A stretch of 64,000 nt of DNA from Musa acuminata AAA Group (Eukaryota > Streptophyta > Magnoliopsida > Zingiberales > Musaceae). Both the position numbers and the translations under genes were made by a program. Under the pieces are notes generated by a model. The model did not search any database, was not told the origin of the DNA, and saw only the letters and a list, made by a program, of their open reading frames with translations. The DNA is taken from the NCBI RefSeq assembly GCF_036884655.1, contig NC_088342.1, positions 31,874,501 to 31,938,500 of the forward strand. Reading direction: 5' to 3'. Within the stretch, counting starts at the first letter, position 1, and the number at the start of each line of letters is the position of its first letter. Shown piece after piece: positions 1 to 12,389 of this stretch.

Positions 1-38
1 TGACAATTGACTTCATCATCAAAATCTGAGATTCAACA
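1..38 (-). mobile_element. Sirevirus-type LTR end (fragment)
   Basis: Read on the minus strand this is the first 38 bases of the LTR type found many times further right: TGTTGAATCTCAGATTTTGA and onward, with the usual TGATGATGA stretch. It ends exactly at the TG/CA boundary, and gypsy sequence follows directly. A minus-strand Sirevirus element lying mostly left of the window is therefore probably inserted in the gypsy element that continues at 39. Confidence 0.75.
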
Positions 39-541
39 CTAATATAGTAGGCGAACCTACTAGCTGAAGATGTCATTTGGGAGAACTATGACGACTTGAG
101 AATCAAATTCCTTGAATTCATAGATTGTCAGCCTCGAGGACAAGCTGATTTGAAGAGAGCTGGTATGTTAGGACTCTAGCTTTGAGAGTCCTAATTGAAT
201 TTTATTGAAAGGGACATTCATGTAAAACCTACCTAGCCGACCCTTATTAATAAGGTGAAGAGGCCGATTAGGATTGGGGTTACTTGAGAGTTTGCTCTTA
301 GAGTAGAAGTCTTATTAGGAGTTGATTAGAAGTAAGAGTCTTGAGTAGGAGTCCTATTAGGAGTTGGTGTTTAGAAGCCCAATAAATAGTCATATATTCA
401 TCATCTTTTCACAAGCAATAGATAAATCTTTTTAGCAACCTTTGAGTAGCAACTTGGATGAAAGAACCCCTATAGAGTTCCAAGGAAGCCGATCCCCTAA
501 AGAGTTCAACCCTAAGCTTAGAATCTGTAAAGGTTCTATCA
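39..541 (+). mobile_element. 3' end of a Ty3/gypsy chromovirus
   Basis: The stretch 39-165 encodes the last part of a gypsy polyprotein, with a chromodomain-like tail (EDVIWENYDD) and a PRGQ end, followed by a purine-rich GAAGAGAG tract and the LTR at 166-541. The same layout, reverse-complemented, is present in element J at 42705-43200, so the two are the same family. The 5' part of this copy is outside the window. Confidence 0.8.
166..541 (+). repeat. 3' LTR of the chromovirus (same family as J)
   Basis: The LTR runs from TGTTAGGACTC to TTCTATCA, about 376 bp, nearly the same length as the 377-bp LTR of element J. It contains AATAAATAG as a possible TATA-like site and one GCCGATCCCCT block, a motif that is tandemly repeated in the LTR of element I. 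Confidence 0.8.
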
Positions 542-2898
542 CAATCTCCAAATACTAAAGTCGAGCTTTTTTTTTTTTTTAGCAATGGATCAAGAGGGAT
601 CTAAATCTCTAAAGATAATTTATAATGAATAATATGTTCAAAGAGATCATAAGAAATAGATATTTTTAATATAAATTTAGTTTTTGTATTTAAAGTCCTT
701 TATCTGTTTGACATTTTCATCTATAGCATATGGTATTGTTGTTGCATTAACACCGATCACATCCCATAGATCTTCTCCTATGAGATAAGACTTTAAACTA
801 AGTTTTTAAGATATGATAGTTAGATTGATTGAGAATTTCAATACCAAATCCACCAACTCAACTATAATATTTTATACTAAAAAAATGTTACCTTCTTTAT
901 TAAGGAAATATTGAGATCTTGAAAATACATATTATCACTCTTATGACTCTAATACCATCCGAAGAAAGGAAGGATCACATGCATGTGCAACTCTTTCTCA
1001 AATAATAGTAATAAGGTATTGTTAGCCTAACATCAAAACAAATAGAAGAAAAAAAAATCAAGACGATAAAAATTATTTAATTTCTGAGAAAGAAAAATAC
1101 TTATAGATCTTAAATGACTCCTAGACTTGACTTTGATACTTGAGACTTGAATTGATCTACACATGTATAGATGTAAAATACAAGAGTCCCTAATCTTTAT
1201 AACTCTATTTAATCTTATTTGAAATCTTCTAAAATATATTTTAAACTAAGAATTTCTTATCTCTAAAACTCTATCTAATTTTATTTAAAATATAAAATAT
1301 TAATTTATGATCTTCAGCAGTTGAAGCATTAAGTTTGTGCTGACTTGTATCCATTCCATGGCATTTTAGCTACTTCTCAAGCATCAACATGTACACAGCT
1401 AATGTTTTGTATTCAAGAGACTGTTGTAATTGGGGTGGACAGTCTTGGTTTCCATTTTAGAATTTGGTCATATGATTTTGCTTATTTAATTGCGACTGTT
1501 CACCGTTAGTGATACTATATGTTATTAGAGCTTTTGTACGACGAGGGACATTGGAGCAAGACCGATCAGAGTCATTTGTCTGATTTCCCTGGAGATAGAT
1601 GGTCATACACGAGTGAGCGTAGTTCACATGTCTGCAAACATTGCAGTTGCGGTTAGTGATATGATATATAGTTTTCGTTTTCTCAGAAATAATGGAATTT
1701 TAACTAATGAGTCGAACAAACAAATACACTTGTTCTCCTCAAAATCCGAGATCAAAATAGTCTTAAAAAAAATCATTACTATTTGCTTTTGGAAAAGAAG
1801 TTTACGGCAATCCCTTTTCTGTCAACAATATAACCCCTCAATTACTAATCATATTCTTATTTTCATAATCTCTGATTTCATCTAATGGAATCATAACGAT
1901 ACCGACGCTACTCCCCCAACACTTTGCTGTCCAACATCGTCAGTATTGTTCACCGCTTGAAGATGGAAGGAGAAGAAACAATAAAAGAGGAAGAGGGGAA
2001 GAAGACCACATTTACGTCCATGTGACGTCACTCTGCCCGTGATTAAGAGAAAACAAGAAAAAAAAAAAAGAATGATAATAGGGACATTTATATCTATTTA
2101 TTGAGGGATATATTGGAAATATTAAAAGTACTTAAAATAGGGTTTTGAATAGCAAAAAAATGGGTGCAAATAGAAATCTCATCTGCAAAATCGGTTACAT
2201 AAATTGGGACCCAATTATGCTAAATTTTCACAACGCTAAAAAGCAAAACTTGAACTGATATTTTTTATCACTATAAACATTCAATTCCTGTGAGGATCGA
2301 ACTAGTTCGCTTTGCAGCATTCTCAGTAGATTGAGGTTATCGCTTTTTATAATAATAGATGGGATTTATGGAATAATAATAGATGGGATTCATTCCATAA
2401 TAGACATTTGTAGGTATTCCTTTCCCTGAGCTGACAAACCCAAGAAATGTTGGATGATTACTGTAGGATAACGAGGTCAAGATCATGGAAAGGACGGATC
2501 TTTAGCTAGAGTGACATACTAAGCGTATATATAGATATACGAATACACGTCGGTTGAATTTTTTGGGTCATCCAATCCTTTGAACCTTTGCTTTCAAATT
2601 ATTAAACTATTGACAGGACCTTTTTCTTTGAATATAACAATCAATTAAATGGGACAATGCTAACTAACCAAGACCTTTAACTAAGAACTTCATAAGTCCT
2701 GCTAAACCAATATTTTTATCTTTTATAAGCCAGGTTAGAAATATTAAATGGCCCTGAAGTTGTAGCTTGGGAGAATGGCTAAAAATCCATCCAAAACACA
2801 TCACCTGCATCGCACAGACAAACAACATCACCATCTGCTAATTCTACCAAACAAATTGAGGAAAACCCAGTAATGATTTAGTACTGCAAACAAAGCAT
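542..2898. other. Intergenic stretch, no gene seen
   Basis: AT-rich DNA with a T12-13 run near 570 and scattered A runs. Short open frames (for example 1613-1885) have no recognisable protein features. A short direct repeat containing AATAATAGATGGGAT occurs near 2350-2390. No terminal repeats or transposon genes could be assigned. Confidence 0.6.
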
Positions 2899-2904
2899 TT
2901 TATT
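2899..2904 (-). promoter_or_regulatory. Possible poly(A) signal of the aldo-keto reductase gene
   Basis: AATAAA on the minus strand, about 105 bases downstream of the stop codon at 3010-3012. The position suits a short 3' untranslated region; there is no transcript evidence. Confidence 0.4.
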
Positions 2905-3009
2905 TCATCCAATAACAGGCAGGAGCTGAAACAACTCAACCAGTAGGTTTTGTTGAGTTCATCTTCTTGCAAATCACACAACAACCATTCTAGAACAGAT
3001 GGAAGATGT

Positions 3010-6000
3010 TCATTCACCTTTCCATGAGGATAAGGGAGGAGTATCGGACGTTCTCCATGTATTCATGGCAGCACCATGCCTATCACCCTTGACAGCATCT
3101 GCCGAAGCATATGATTCAAGTTCAGCCATCTCCTCGGGTGTGAGTTTTACTGATAGTGCTCCGATATTCTGGTTAAAGTTTTCGATCTTGGTGGTGCCAG
3201 GTATAGGACACACATCACTTCCTTGAAGGTGAACCCAAGCCAAAGCAAGTTGTGAAGGGGTGCATCCCTTCCTCTCAGCTAGTTCGTTTACACGTTCAAA
3301 GATAAGGGCATTTTGAGAGAGATTCTCAGGCTGAAACCTAGGCAAGAGCTGCACACATAATTCATCAGTCAGAATATCATTAGACCGAAAAAAAAGAGAA
3401 CAAGTTTACTTTAAGATAAACATAATGAATTCAAAAGGAAATAAAAGAATGGAGGGGAATATACAATCCTATTGACACTACGGAACACAGAGTTAATTAA
3501 CATGAAATAAATGTTCCATTCAAGGTGATTGTAGTCATGGATGTTTAGTAGGCATTCACTAATGTGACTATAATCCCTTGTCTGGTTTGATATATCAAAC
3601 ATCTGGAGCCTGAATATGATATGCCCAACTCTGTCAAAATCATCAACAACTTGAGCATTAAACACAAATATGATGATTTTCAATAGGAGGCTTTCACATA
3701 AACTACTGTGTTTCTTTTACTTTACGCATCATTAATCTAACCGATAAGCAAGCATATCACACTCCAATAACATCCTGTTGATTGAATTATCATTAAAGCA
3801 TAAACTTCAACTTTTACATGTAATAAAATAATATGTATTTATCAGCTGGTAACAATGGTCAGTAGTCAAGATGATTTGTAGTTTCAATAGTTGTTCATCA
3901 CTTCTATTCTTGCATTCAAAAAATTTTCAATTTAAAAGAGCATAAAAGGATTTTTATATCTTTTCCTAACCATTGTATATGATCACCTTACGGAAATCAT
4001 GTTCAGACAGAGTTTCAACCATCTTTGGTCCAGAACAAAAGAAGCCCCTTCCCAGTGGACTGTATGCAACAATGCCTATACCAAGTTCTCTGAAAAGAAA
4101 AAGAAGTTAAAATCAATATCGCAATAGAATATTAAAATAGTGGTCTATATAAAAGATAAAGCCAATCAGCAAGCTCTACCTGCAAGTAGGAATTATATCT
4201 TCTTCGACATCTCTTGTCCACAAAGACCATTCCAGTTGCACAGCAGTTATTGGGTGAACTGCATGTGCCCTCCTGATTGTCGATGCAGAGGCCTCAGACA
4301 ATCCAATGTACCTTATTTTTCCTTCTTCCACCAATTTCTTAAGTTCTCCCATCTAAAGAAAATAACAGTTCAAAGGGGAACTTTGCTTCAATATACTTAG
4401 AAAACAGGAAACTGACCTTATAAGTAAAACTAAGAACATTTCCAAATATGAACTTAAGAGCCCATAGAGACATGGCATCTATGGCAAAGAATGTCATAGA
4501 TGAATACTTATAAGCATAATTGCAAAATCTGAAAAATCAAGGTTTCAGACTCTTACTAATTCAATATTTTGGTCATTTTGCAGCAAGAGCATGATGCTGG
4601 CTAACAGTCAACAATCAAAAAAATTCCTACAAGCACTGTACAAGATGAACCTCCAACGAGCAGAGAGGTTGTTCTATGACTCACATCACTGGTTTCAACA
4701 AGATAAGATCAGGTGGTCTGATTTAATCCATAACATACTTCAAATTCTTAATTGGAAGAGAAACAATTTAAGGGTACTGAAATATAAAGTTGGATGAATG
4801 ATTAACATTTATCTGGGACGTGCTATTCTCAAGGCTGAAAAATAGTGGCCAACCTTCTTTAGCTTAGTGGACCATCACATCCAAAAGAGAAAGACAATAC
4901 GCACCAAACAAATACATCCATTAGCCATTCGCTTCCATAAGAATCTTACTGCATGCCAGATTCTTCAGTGACACACCAGCTGCAGAATGTCACTTTGATA
5001 GCAGTTGCATGAAATTAATGTCATTTAGTTATTGTCTATATGGAAATACCCAAGTGCCATCGATGTGTATACTAGGGTTCTACAGAAGATGGTTCAATTC
5101 CAATCATCATGAACTGATAATCGCTTTAGCTTTAGTTACTAATGTGGTTAGCTTAATGCTTTCAAGTTTTTTGTTTTAGTCTACTTGTAATGCCCATTGA
5201 GACCGAACCTAAACCTGTGCTCGAGAGATAGCTGTCCATACACTGATAAGGGATGTATTGATTCTCAACAAGGAACTGTTGCAAAACAAATAGTTTTCAC
5301 ATGGAAACAACCAAATATACAAGGGGAAAAGAAGATAGTGGAGATATTATACCCGACAAGATAGGGTCATCCATCCAAAAGAAACAACTTGGGCTGCTAT
5401 AGGAGGTGATCTATGATGAAAGCAACAGTGAATATAGCAGATGATGGCCGGTGGAGGATTCTTTGGTACATTGGATATAAGTGGCTCTTATCAGATGTAC
5501 AAAACCATCTCAAACCAAGGTCTGAGATGAAATGAATAGTTTCATAGGATGCAGAAGATTTAGTATAATCAGTAATATTTTATTGTAAGAGAAAGGAGGA
5601 GGATCCTTTGGTTTCTCTTTTGCAATTTTCTATTTTCTTTGTTATGTTTTCTTTTTTTGTTTTACTTCTAAGTGGACGAAGTTTGGATATTGATCAGTAA
5701 AGTGAATCAGTGAAGAAATCTCCTCTGCATATGATTTCCTATATCAAGTCTAAGTGCATAACTTTCTCCTAAATTCCTCCTCTTATGCCTTCCATTTTCT
5801 CCTTACCGTTCTCAAAGCTACCGAGTCATCAAAAGTCTCCATTAAAGCACAGGACCTCAACCTATCATAAACGTTGTTGCATCTTTCTTCTACCACAATA
5901 TGGTCTTCCACCTATTTGTTGACCTAATGAGATTCTCGTTGATTGAGGATCTGACAAGGATTAATGTGCGAAATCTTGTCCCCAAAGGAGAGTGGTTGTA

Positions 6001-6685
6001 AAGGAACAATTCTACCATGCCATCGAGCAACAACTACTTCAAATGACAAGGAATTTCAATTCTGAACAATGTATCGCTTCCAATGAATTCAACCTCAACA
6101 AGCCACCAATCTAAGAAGGTGTTCGATGGGATAGATTAACTCACTGTGACCTCGATGGGAACCCGGGTGTCGACGCGGTGCTGATAATAGAGATCGATGC
6201 AGTCGATGCCGAGCCTCTGCAAGCTGCCCTCGCAGGCGGCCCTGACGTATGCCGGATCTCCACGAATCTCCCTCTTCCCGTCCTGGAAGCTGAACCCGAA
6301 CTTGGTGGCCAGCTCCACATTCTCCCTCAACCCACCTTGCAGTGCCTGCACCAGAAACCAAAGCTCCTGATCCATCGGTCAATGCACAATTATTAACGAT
6401 GAGCAATAGGAGGAGTACTTTGCCGAGGAGGATCTCGTTGGTGAAGGGGCCGTAGAGGTCGGAGGTGTCGAAGAAGGTGACACCGGAGCGGATAGCGTAG
6501 TGGATGAGAGCGATCATGTCAGTCTCCGGCTTGGGCGGTCCGTAAAAGGCCGACATGCCCATGCAGCCGAGGCCCTGCCTGGAGACCTCCAGACCCTGTG
6601 AGCCCAGCTTCATCCGCCCCACTATCACGCCCCCGTCGCCCACTATCACGCCCCCGTCGCCGCCGCTCCCCGCCTCTCCGGCCAT
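3010..6685 (-). CDS. Aldo-keto reductase (auxin-induced PCNT115 / perakine reductase-like), five exons
   Basis: Predicted NADPH-dependent cytosolic oxidoreductase acting on aldehyde or ketone groups; the substrate cannot be told. Exons on the minus strand: 6419-6685, 6145-6345, 4180-4352, 3987-4089, 3010-3348. All four introns are GT-AG and the phases agree, giving about 360 residues, slightly longer than the usual 340-350. The expected catalytic tetrad is present: Asp73 and Tyr78 ([10 protein letters not shown]), Lys104 (ELATKFGF) and His145 (YYQHRVD). Later come [22 protein letters not shown], and the cofactor phosphate-binding segment [14 protein letters not shown]. The C-terminus DTPPLSSWK is typical of this plant subgroup. 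The start has a good context (AAGATGG). The family's usual N-terminus begins around [11 protein letters not shown] (residue 25), so the first 24 glycine-rich residues are an extension made partly by a 21-bp duplication. No stop or frameshift was found; this looks functional. Confidence 0.93.
4353..6144 (-). other. Large third intron (1.8 kb) of the aldo-keto reductase
   Basis: Bounded by GTGAGT at its 5' end and TTTCTTTAG at its 3' end on the minus strand, far longer than the other introns (73, 90 and 638 bp). No coding exon or recognisable transposon was seen inside. Confidence 0.85.
6620..6661. repeat. 21-bp perfect tandem duplication in exon 1
   Basis: Two identical 21-bp units, 6620-6640 and 6641-6661. 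They lie in frame in the first exon and encode a doubled GDGGVIV-type segment at residues 10-23. Being a multiple of three, the duplication lengthens the N-terminus without breaking the frame. Confidence 0.9.
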
Positions 6686-6747
6686 CTTCCACCTGTTCTG
6701 TCTCCCTCTCCCACGACTCCCCCTTCCACCTCATCCCACTCTGCTCC

Positions 6748-6755
6748 CTTATATT
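6748..6755 (-). promoter_or_regulatory. Possible TATA box of the aldo-keto reductase
   Basis: AATATAAG on the minus strand about 63 bases before the start codon, followed by GGGAGCAGAG. This would leave a 5' untranslated region of roughly 30 bases. It is a motif match only. Confidence 0.45.
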
Positions 6756-6899
6756 GTGGAAAGACCAACATCGTGTTTTACTGGCCATCGCGATTCCACC
6801 CCCGGTAATTCCATGGGGCGGCTCGCCTGAAGCTATGACAATCATTAACGCCATCGCTTGCGTCAGCTTTAGTCCTTTTGTGTCAATGCAAATATACAA

Positions 6900-9429
6900 T
6901 TGATATGTGCTATCAATATTTTAAAAAAAAATTATGGTAATAGTAAATTATCTAAAAAAGTTCAATTTTTGCGAAATTCTTAATTAGTGTTTCCTTTTCC
7001 AAAAATTCTGCTACAGAGTTTCAATTTTTTAAATTACAAAAGTGACCCTCAGTTATTTTGTTTATTTTTTAAAAAACTGTATATCTCTTTTTTTAATTAA
7101 ATCAAATCATTTAATTAAACCGGTTAAAATCAATTCAAAACATGAATCGATTTAAATTAAATAGTAATAAATAATTTGTTAGTAAGTTCCCGAGAAAAGC
7201 CCTAACCTTTTTTTATGATAAAAATAACCCCAACCACTTTTTATATCTTCTTCTTAAATTTGAAACTATTTTAAAATGAATCCATAGCTCGTTTTGAATT
7301 TATTTGCAACTATTGTTCTTAAAATTTTGAATTTAAAAGAGGTGGACATAAAATATTTAGAAAATATATTAAGAAAAAAAAATCCTACACAAGCCGGTAT
7401 GGATAAACCAGACTCAAATTTTCAAGTACCCTACTAATCATTTTTTTCATTCTTCTATTGAAAAAAATTATGAAAAATTAACTAAATTTGTTTCCATCAA
7501 GCACCTTTCTTTTCCTTTTGGTCAAAAAAGGATTTTGTAAATTATTATCAAAATATTTTGAATCCTGCTGCTAGACATATTCTTATCGGAAAGAGAAAAA
7601 AATTTATAAAATTTATTATAATCTTTTGGTAGATATTTGGGATGATCACTGGTTAATATACTCCTACGTAGGAATCATATGTAATTGTATTGACAGTGCT
7701 TGCATTTAGAGTTTTTGATGAATGACATACGGTTGATAATAAACTATTTTGAAATAATACCATTTGATTTTTAAATTTTTTTCAGTTGATTTTGATAATA
7801 TATCTGTAAATACTGTATCTATTCCTAAATTAGAATAAGTTTATTAATCAGATTTTGAGCCAATGTTTTGAATTTATGTGTAAAGTCTTAAATCTCTTAA
7901 CACTTTTCTTTCTCCTTTTAAATAAGTTATTCTATTTTTGTGAACTCATCAACAGTTGATGAAAGAGTAAGCTACATTTTGTAAACTAAATGATAAAAGG
8001 CCCAAAAGATTTTCTCAAGATATTTTGATAGAATTCAACCTATAAATTGTTTTTGAAAGCTTTCAATTATTACATAGTTTTATTGCAAATAATGTAAGAC
8101 AAGTAGGTTTATACTCACAACATTAGAACGTTTGTTAAAAAAAATTAGATATCTTAAGAGTTGCTAATGATGCTACTTACTTTATCCAGTGTTTGTTGTC
8201 CTACTGTTCATTTATTTTTAATTATATGTCAATATTATAGTAGTATTAGAAGAATACAAACATGATAATGAATTGGGCATAACTATTATGACAATAAAAA
8301 CTAAATAGATATAATATTTTTCTCTAAATATTCAATCGATTTACCTTGTTTCTTTTTTTTTCATCTTCTTTGTAGGCTAGACGGTTTGCATGATTATGTA
8401 ACTACTTATTTTGATTGTTTATATTTAGATGTTGACATTTATGAAAAAATATGAGAGTTAAAAAAATGATCATTAACTTATATGAAAGCTACCGCCAAAT
8501 ATTATGAATGTACAAATCAAATTAGTGAGTGGAGTAGTAGAATTTGTTGAGGAGTGAAATTATTATTGTAAAGACAAACGAAACTTAGGGCATTGTTAGG
8601 CTAGAATTCCTTGATATTTATCTAAAGATTTTTTTTTAGTTTGGTGGCGGCACTAAAAGCATAGGATTTCATTCTTCAACGGTGGATGTGTTATTCAATA
8701 ATATTATAAATTCTAGAAATCATTGTAAAATAAATATTAGTAATTTTAATGTCAACAATAATTATAATAATTATTTTATAGGATTTCAACAGGGACACAT
8801 CTTAGATGAAACCCATTTGACTATTTCACTAGAATCTTGAGGCTTTAAGTATATATTGATGACTAGACCAAAAAGGAATAATAGAATTTAGAGATAATCC
8901 TTGAAAATAATAAAAATTTATTTAATTTATCAACCGAAGGAACGATCGGAACATTTGACATTATGAGTGATTAAGGATTTTTTTATATATTCATTTTCAT
9001 GTTATTATATGTATGGAGATCAATTCACTTTTCAATGTGGAACTTTGATCAAATTTTAAAATAAAATTATGAATTATTGCTACATTAAATTATTTTTAAT
9101 TAAAAATTAAAATTTTAAAATATAAAAAAGGGTAACTAAAACCAAAACCATTAGAATCACACTTGGCAAAAACTAAGAACTGAAATCATCAGTTCCTCTT
9201 TAACCAAGGTCATACCTAGGCAAAAGCTTCTTTTTTTTATTTTTCTTGGGAGGTACTTTTTCATGTTTTCTAAGGGGTGCTCTCACATTTTTATAATCTC
9301 TGAAATACTCTATAATGACTTTAAAAATTGGTAGAGTGATCCCGAGAGTAATCAATCCACCAATTTTAGATTAGTCCATAAGCTAAACTATTCCAATTCC
9401 TTAGTTATAGTATTTTAAAAAATATTATA
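6900..9429. other. AT-rich intergenic stretch, no gene seen
   Basis: Strongly AT-rich with many A and T runs and no long open frame on either strand. I recognise no transposon ends or RNA gene here. It separates the reductase promoter from the retrotransposon tower. Confidence 0.6.
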
Positions 9430-9877
9430 AGTCTATTAAAAAATATCATCACAGATATAAAAGTCTTTCTTGTCTATTCTTATCCCAAAACCAAAAAGCA
9501 TACATATTTAAAACATTATAGTTTTATATGAGTTGGTCTTTATTAGGTTTTGAGTTGATTTACTTCAGCTATAATGATTTTAAACAGCCTTACAATGTTT
9601 GGATGGAAGTGCCCAAAAAAAAAAAAAGTACTATAAGCCTATTCAAAAGTATCTAAGTCTATTTCTTTAGTTATTTTTATTCCCAAAATAATAATAATAT
9701 ATATATTTAAAATCATATTTTTGTATGTGAGTTGATTTTTATTGAGTTTTGAGTCAATTTATCTCAATTATAATATTTTAAGTAGACTTAAAGTATTTGG
9801 ATAGAGGTATCAAAAATACTATAAATCTATTTAAAAATATTATAATTGACATAGAAATCTCTCTATTTATTTTTTTA
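9430..9877. repeat. Decayed tandem repeat, about 200-bp unit
   Basis: Three successive segments begin CTATAAGTCTATT, CTATAAGCCTATT and CTATAAATCTATT (about 9430, 9633 and 9822). The first two continue in parallel through a GAGTTG...TTATT...GTTTTGAGT block and a GTTTGGATGGA / ATTTGGATAGA block. The third copy is partial. The units are clearly diverged, so this is old. Confidence 0.65.
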
Positions 9878-10137
9878 TTAATAGGATAATTATTTGAAAT
9901 CTTATTCAGTTTGAGTCCTTTTGCCTTATGAAAGGGATAATCTTAATACTCCCCAACTTTTCCCATCATGTAAACAATGCCTAAACAAAAAGCCCGAAAT
10001 CACCTACTCCCTATGACTACGAGGTTACACATCGCTTGCCTCAACATCCTATAATGGGCTTGCATGACCCACTCATCACCGATCTCGCAGTCGAAAAAAT
10101 AAATCTAACTTTGCATTAATGGTCGGTGGCATGAGCT
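9878..10137. other. Flank of the retrotransposon tower
   Basis: Unique-looking sequence up to the left end of element C. If C is inserted here its target duplication should be GAGCT (10133-10137), but the other end of C is not in the window, so this cannot be tested. Confidence 0.4.
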
Positions 10138-11379
10138 TGTTAGAATTGAAATCAGCACTAAGAGGGGAGGGTGAATTAGTGCTTATGTAAAAATTATGTC
10201 GATTTAAAAACTCGTTCAATATAGAAAAATCATTTCGATAAAACTCATATTGAAAAGTATTTAAGCTTAACTTAGAGTAAATGTAAAGTGAAGTGAGTAG
10301 CTAAGTAAGCAATAAAAGTAAGTAGCAAAGAAAAAGAGCATATCGAATTTATAGTGGTTCAATCGTCGTGATCTACATCCACTTCTGATTTCTCTTTGCT
10401 CGAGATCACCAGCTTCCACTACCGATCTTCTTTCCAATGGTCAGGGATTAACTACCCTTACAACTCTTTCTTCTTTTCATAGGCTCAGGAGAGAACCTTT
10501 ACACCTCTCTTTTTTAGACCTCACTCATTCCTTAGAAGCCTTCTAACTCTAACTTTAGAAATATTATAATAATTTTTTCTCAAGTATATTTTTCCTTTTT
10601 TCTACTCAATTTTATGTTCTTCCAAGCAAAAATAGAGCCAAAAAAGATCTCATCCCGGGTTTCTCAGGTTCTAGCAATACCACCGCCTATGTTGGGCGGT
10701 ATCATCGCTTATAGCATTGACACTAGGCGGTACTATTGCTCAGACTGGTAGTACCCCTCCTTGATATAGTTTGAGAGACTGTGTCTAAGCAATACCATCG
10801 CCTAGTCTGACGGTACTACCGTTAGATAGCTTAAAAAAGTGTGCTCTTGAATTTTTCAGCTCAGAGGCAGTTCCACCTAACCTTATGTCACTGAATAGGC
10901 CTTTCACTTGGCCCAAAACAGTCCCAACTCAAGCCCAACGACCCCTAATTGAGTTAGCATAGTTAATTATGACCTAACTATGATCAATTAAGATACAACC
11001 GATTACAAGACTAGAATTCTATATTGTCTGACATGTCATTAGTTCATCCGGCACTTCGTCTGATCCTTCAACGCATCATCCTCTCCTTCGGCATACTATC
11101 CAATTAGCATGTTGACCTCCCACAACTTCCAATCTCCTTAGCGAAATATCCGATCCTTTGGCCTAATGCCAGAACTCATGACACAAAGTCCTTCTGCCAA
11201 CACATCATCCAAATCTCTAGTCGATGTCCAATCTTATGACATGTTCACTCCGGCCCAATGTCCGATTCTTCCAGAATTGAATTGTCTTTTCTAATTGAAA
11301 TTAGTCCTATGTCACTCAAAATGTAGATTAGATCGTAAATTCATCAATTGATTTTATTATTAAAATCTGAGATTCAACA
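10138..11379 (-). repeat. 3' LTR of element C
   Basis: 1242 bp from TGTTAGAATTG to GATTCAACA as read on the plus strand. On the minus strand it begins TGTTGAATCTCAGATTTT. It contains diverged GGCGGTACTA/GGCGGTATCA palindrome relatives at about 10680-10830. A purine tract (AAAAAGAGAGAGA on the minus strand) abuts it at 11380. Confidence 0.8.
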
Positions 11380-12389
11380 ATCTCTCTCTTTTTGTTGATA
11401 ACAACCAATTGATGATGAAGTTTAAACTAAACTCTATTATGATCAAGAGCACTAAGAGGGGGGGGGGGGGGGGTGAATCAGTGCAGTGGATAAAAACGTC
11501 AACTTCATCAAATCTCTCGTACGATAAAAACCATTGTTGAATCTCGTATTTTGATGATGAAACTACTTGATATATGTTTATGATTTAATCTGCGTTTTGA
11601 GTGACGCAGGGTGCTTCGATCAGGATGAGACAATTAAAGCAGGAACATCATGTTGTGCCGGAGGAACATGTCAGAAGATTGGACGTCGGGCCGGTGGATC
11701 GGTCGACGTATCGATAGAAGGCTTCGGGCCGTGGACTCGGGCATCGGGCCAAGAAGAGCGGGTATTGTGCCAAGGATATCGGAGTTGCTGAGTCAACTGG
11801 CCGATTGGGCAATAGGCTGCAGGAAAGGACGATGCGCCGAAGAATCGGACGAAGCGTCGAGGGACCAATGACATGCCGGACAACTTGGTTAATTGCTTAG
11901 GATTAATTGTCTCGATCGAAGTTTTTGTTTTGTGTGTGCAGGATTAACTACGATGGAAGAAAGACATGCAGTAGGAGTTGCACGGGAGTCATGACAATGA
12001 TCACGTTGAGAGTTCGAGAGTTCGACGGAAGTTCGGACGGTCGTCGGAGGTTCTACGAGAACAGATCCGAGAAGTCCAGAAGCTTGCCAAGCGAAGCTCA
12101 TCGGAACTCGCCAAATGGATCGTCACAAAGTCCAGGAGTTTGCCGGAAGTCCGCAGGAGCATCACCGAGGGTTCATCGGATGATCGACAAAAGTTCGCCG
12201 GAAACTCGCCGGAAGAAGCGATTGACGCACCGAAGCAAAGCTACAGAAATTGTCTTAGATCTAGTCATAGTTAGCACATTGATTAAGTTGAAAAATGGGA
12301 GGTGATCCCATTAGCTTAATCTTGGGGCAATTGGGCCCCTGAAAGACTGAAATTGTGCCGAATGGAGCTAACCATTCGGACCCTGATTG

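Noticed and set aside
1613..1885. 90-residue frame in the left intergenic region
   Set aside because: No recognisable motif and AT-rich composition typical of chance frames.
3411..3683. Minus-strand open frame between reductase exons 4 and 5
   Set aside because: It lies wholly inside an intron with good GT-AG borders and has no recognisable features.
6555..6903. Plus-strand open frames over the reductase first exon
   Set aside because: Antisense shadows of the GC-rich exon 1; proline- and serine-rich without domains.
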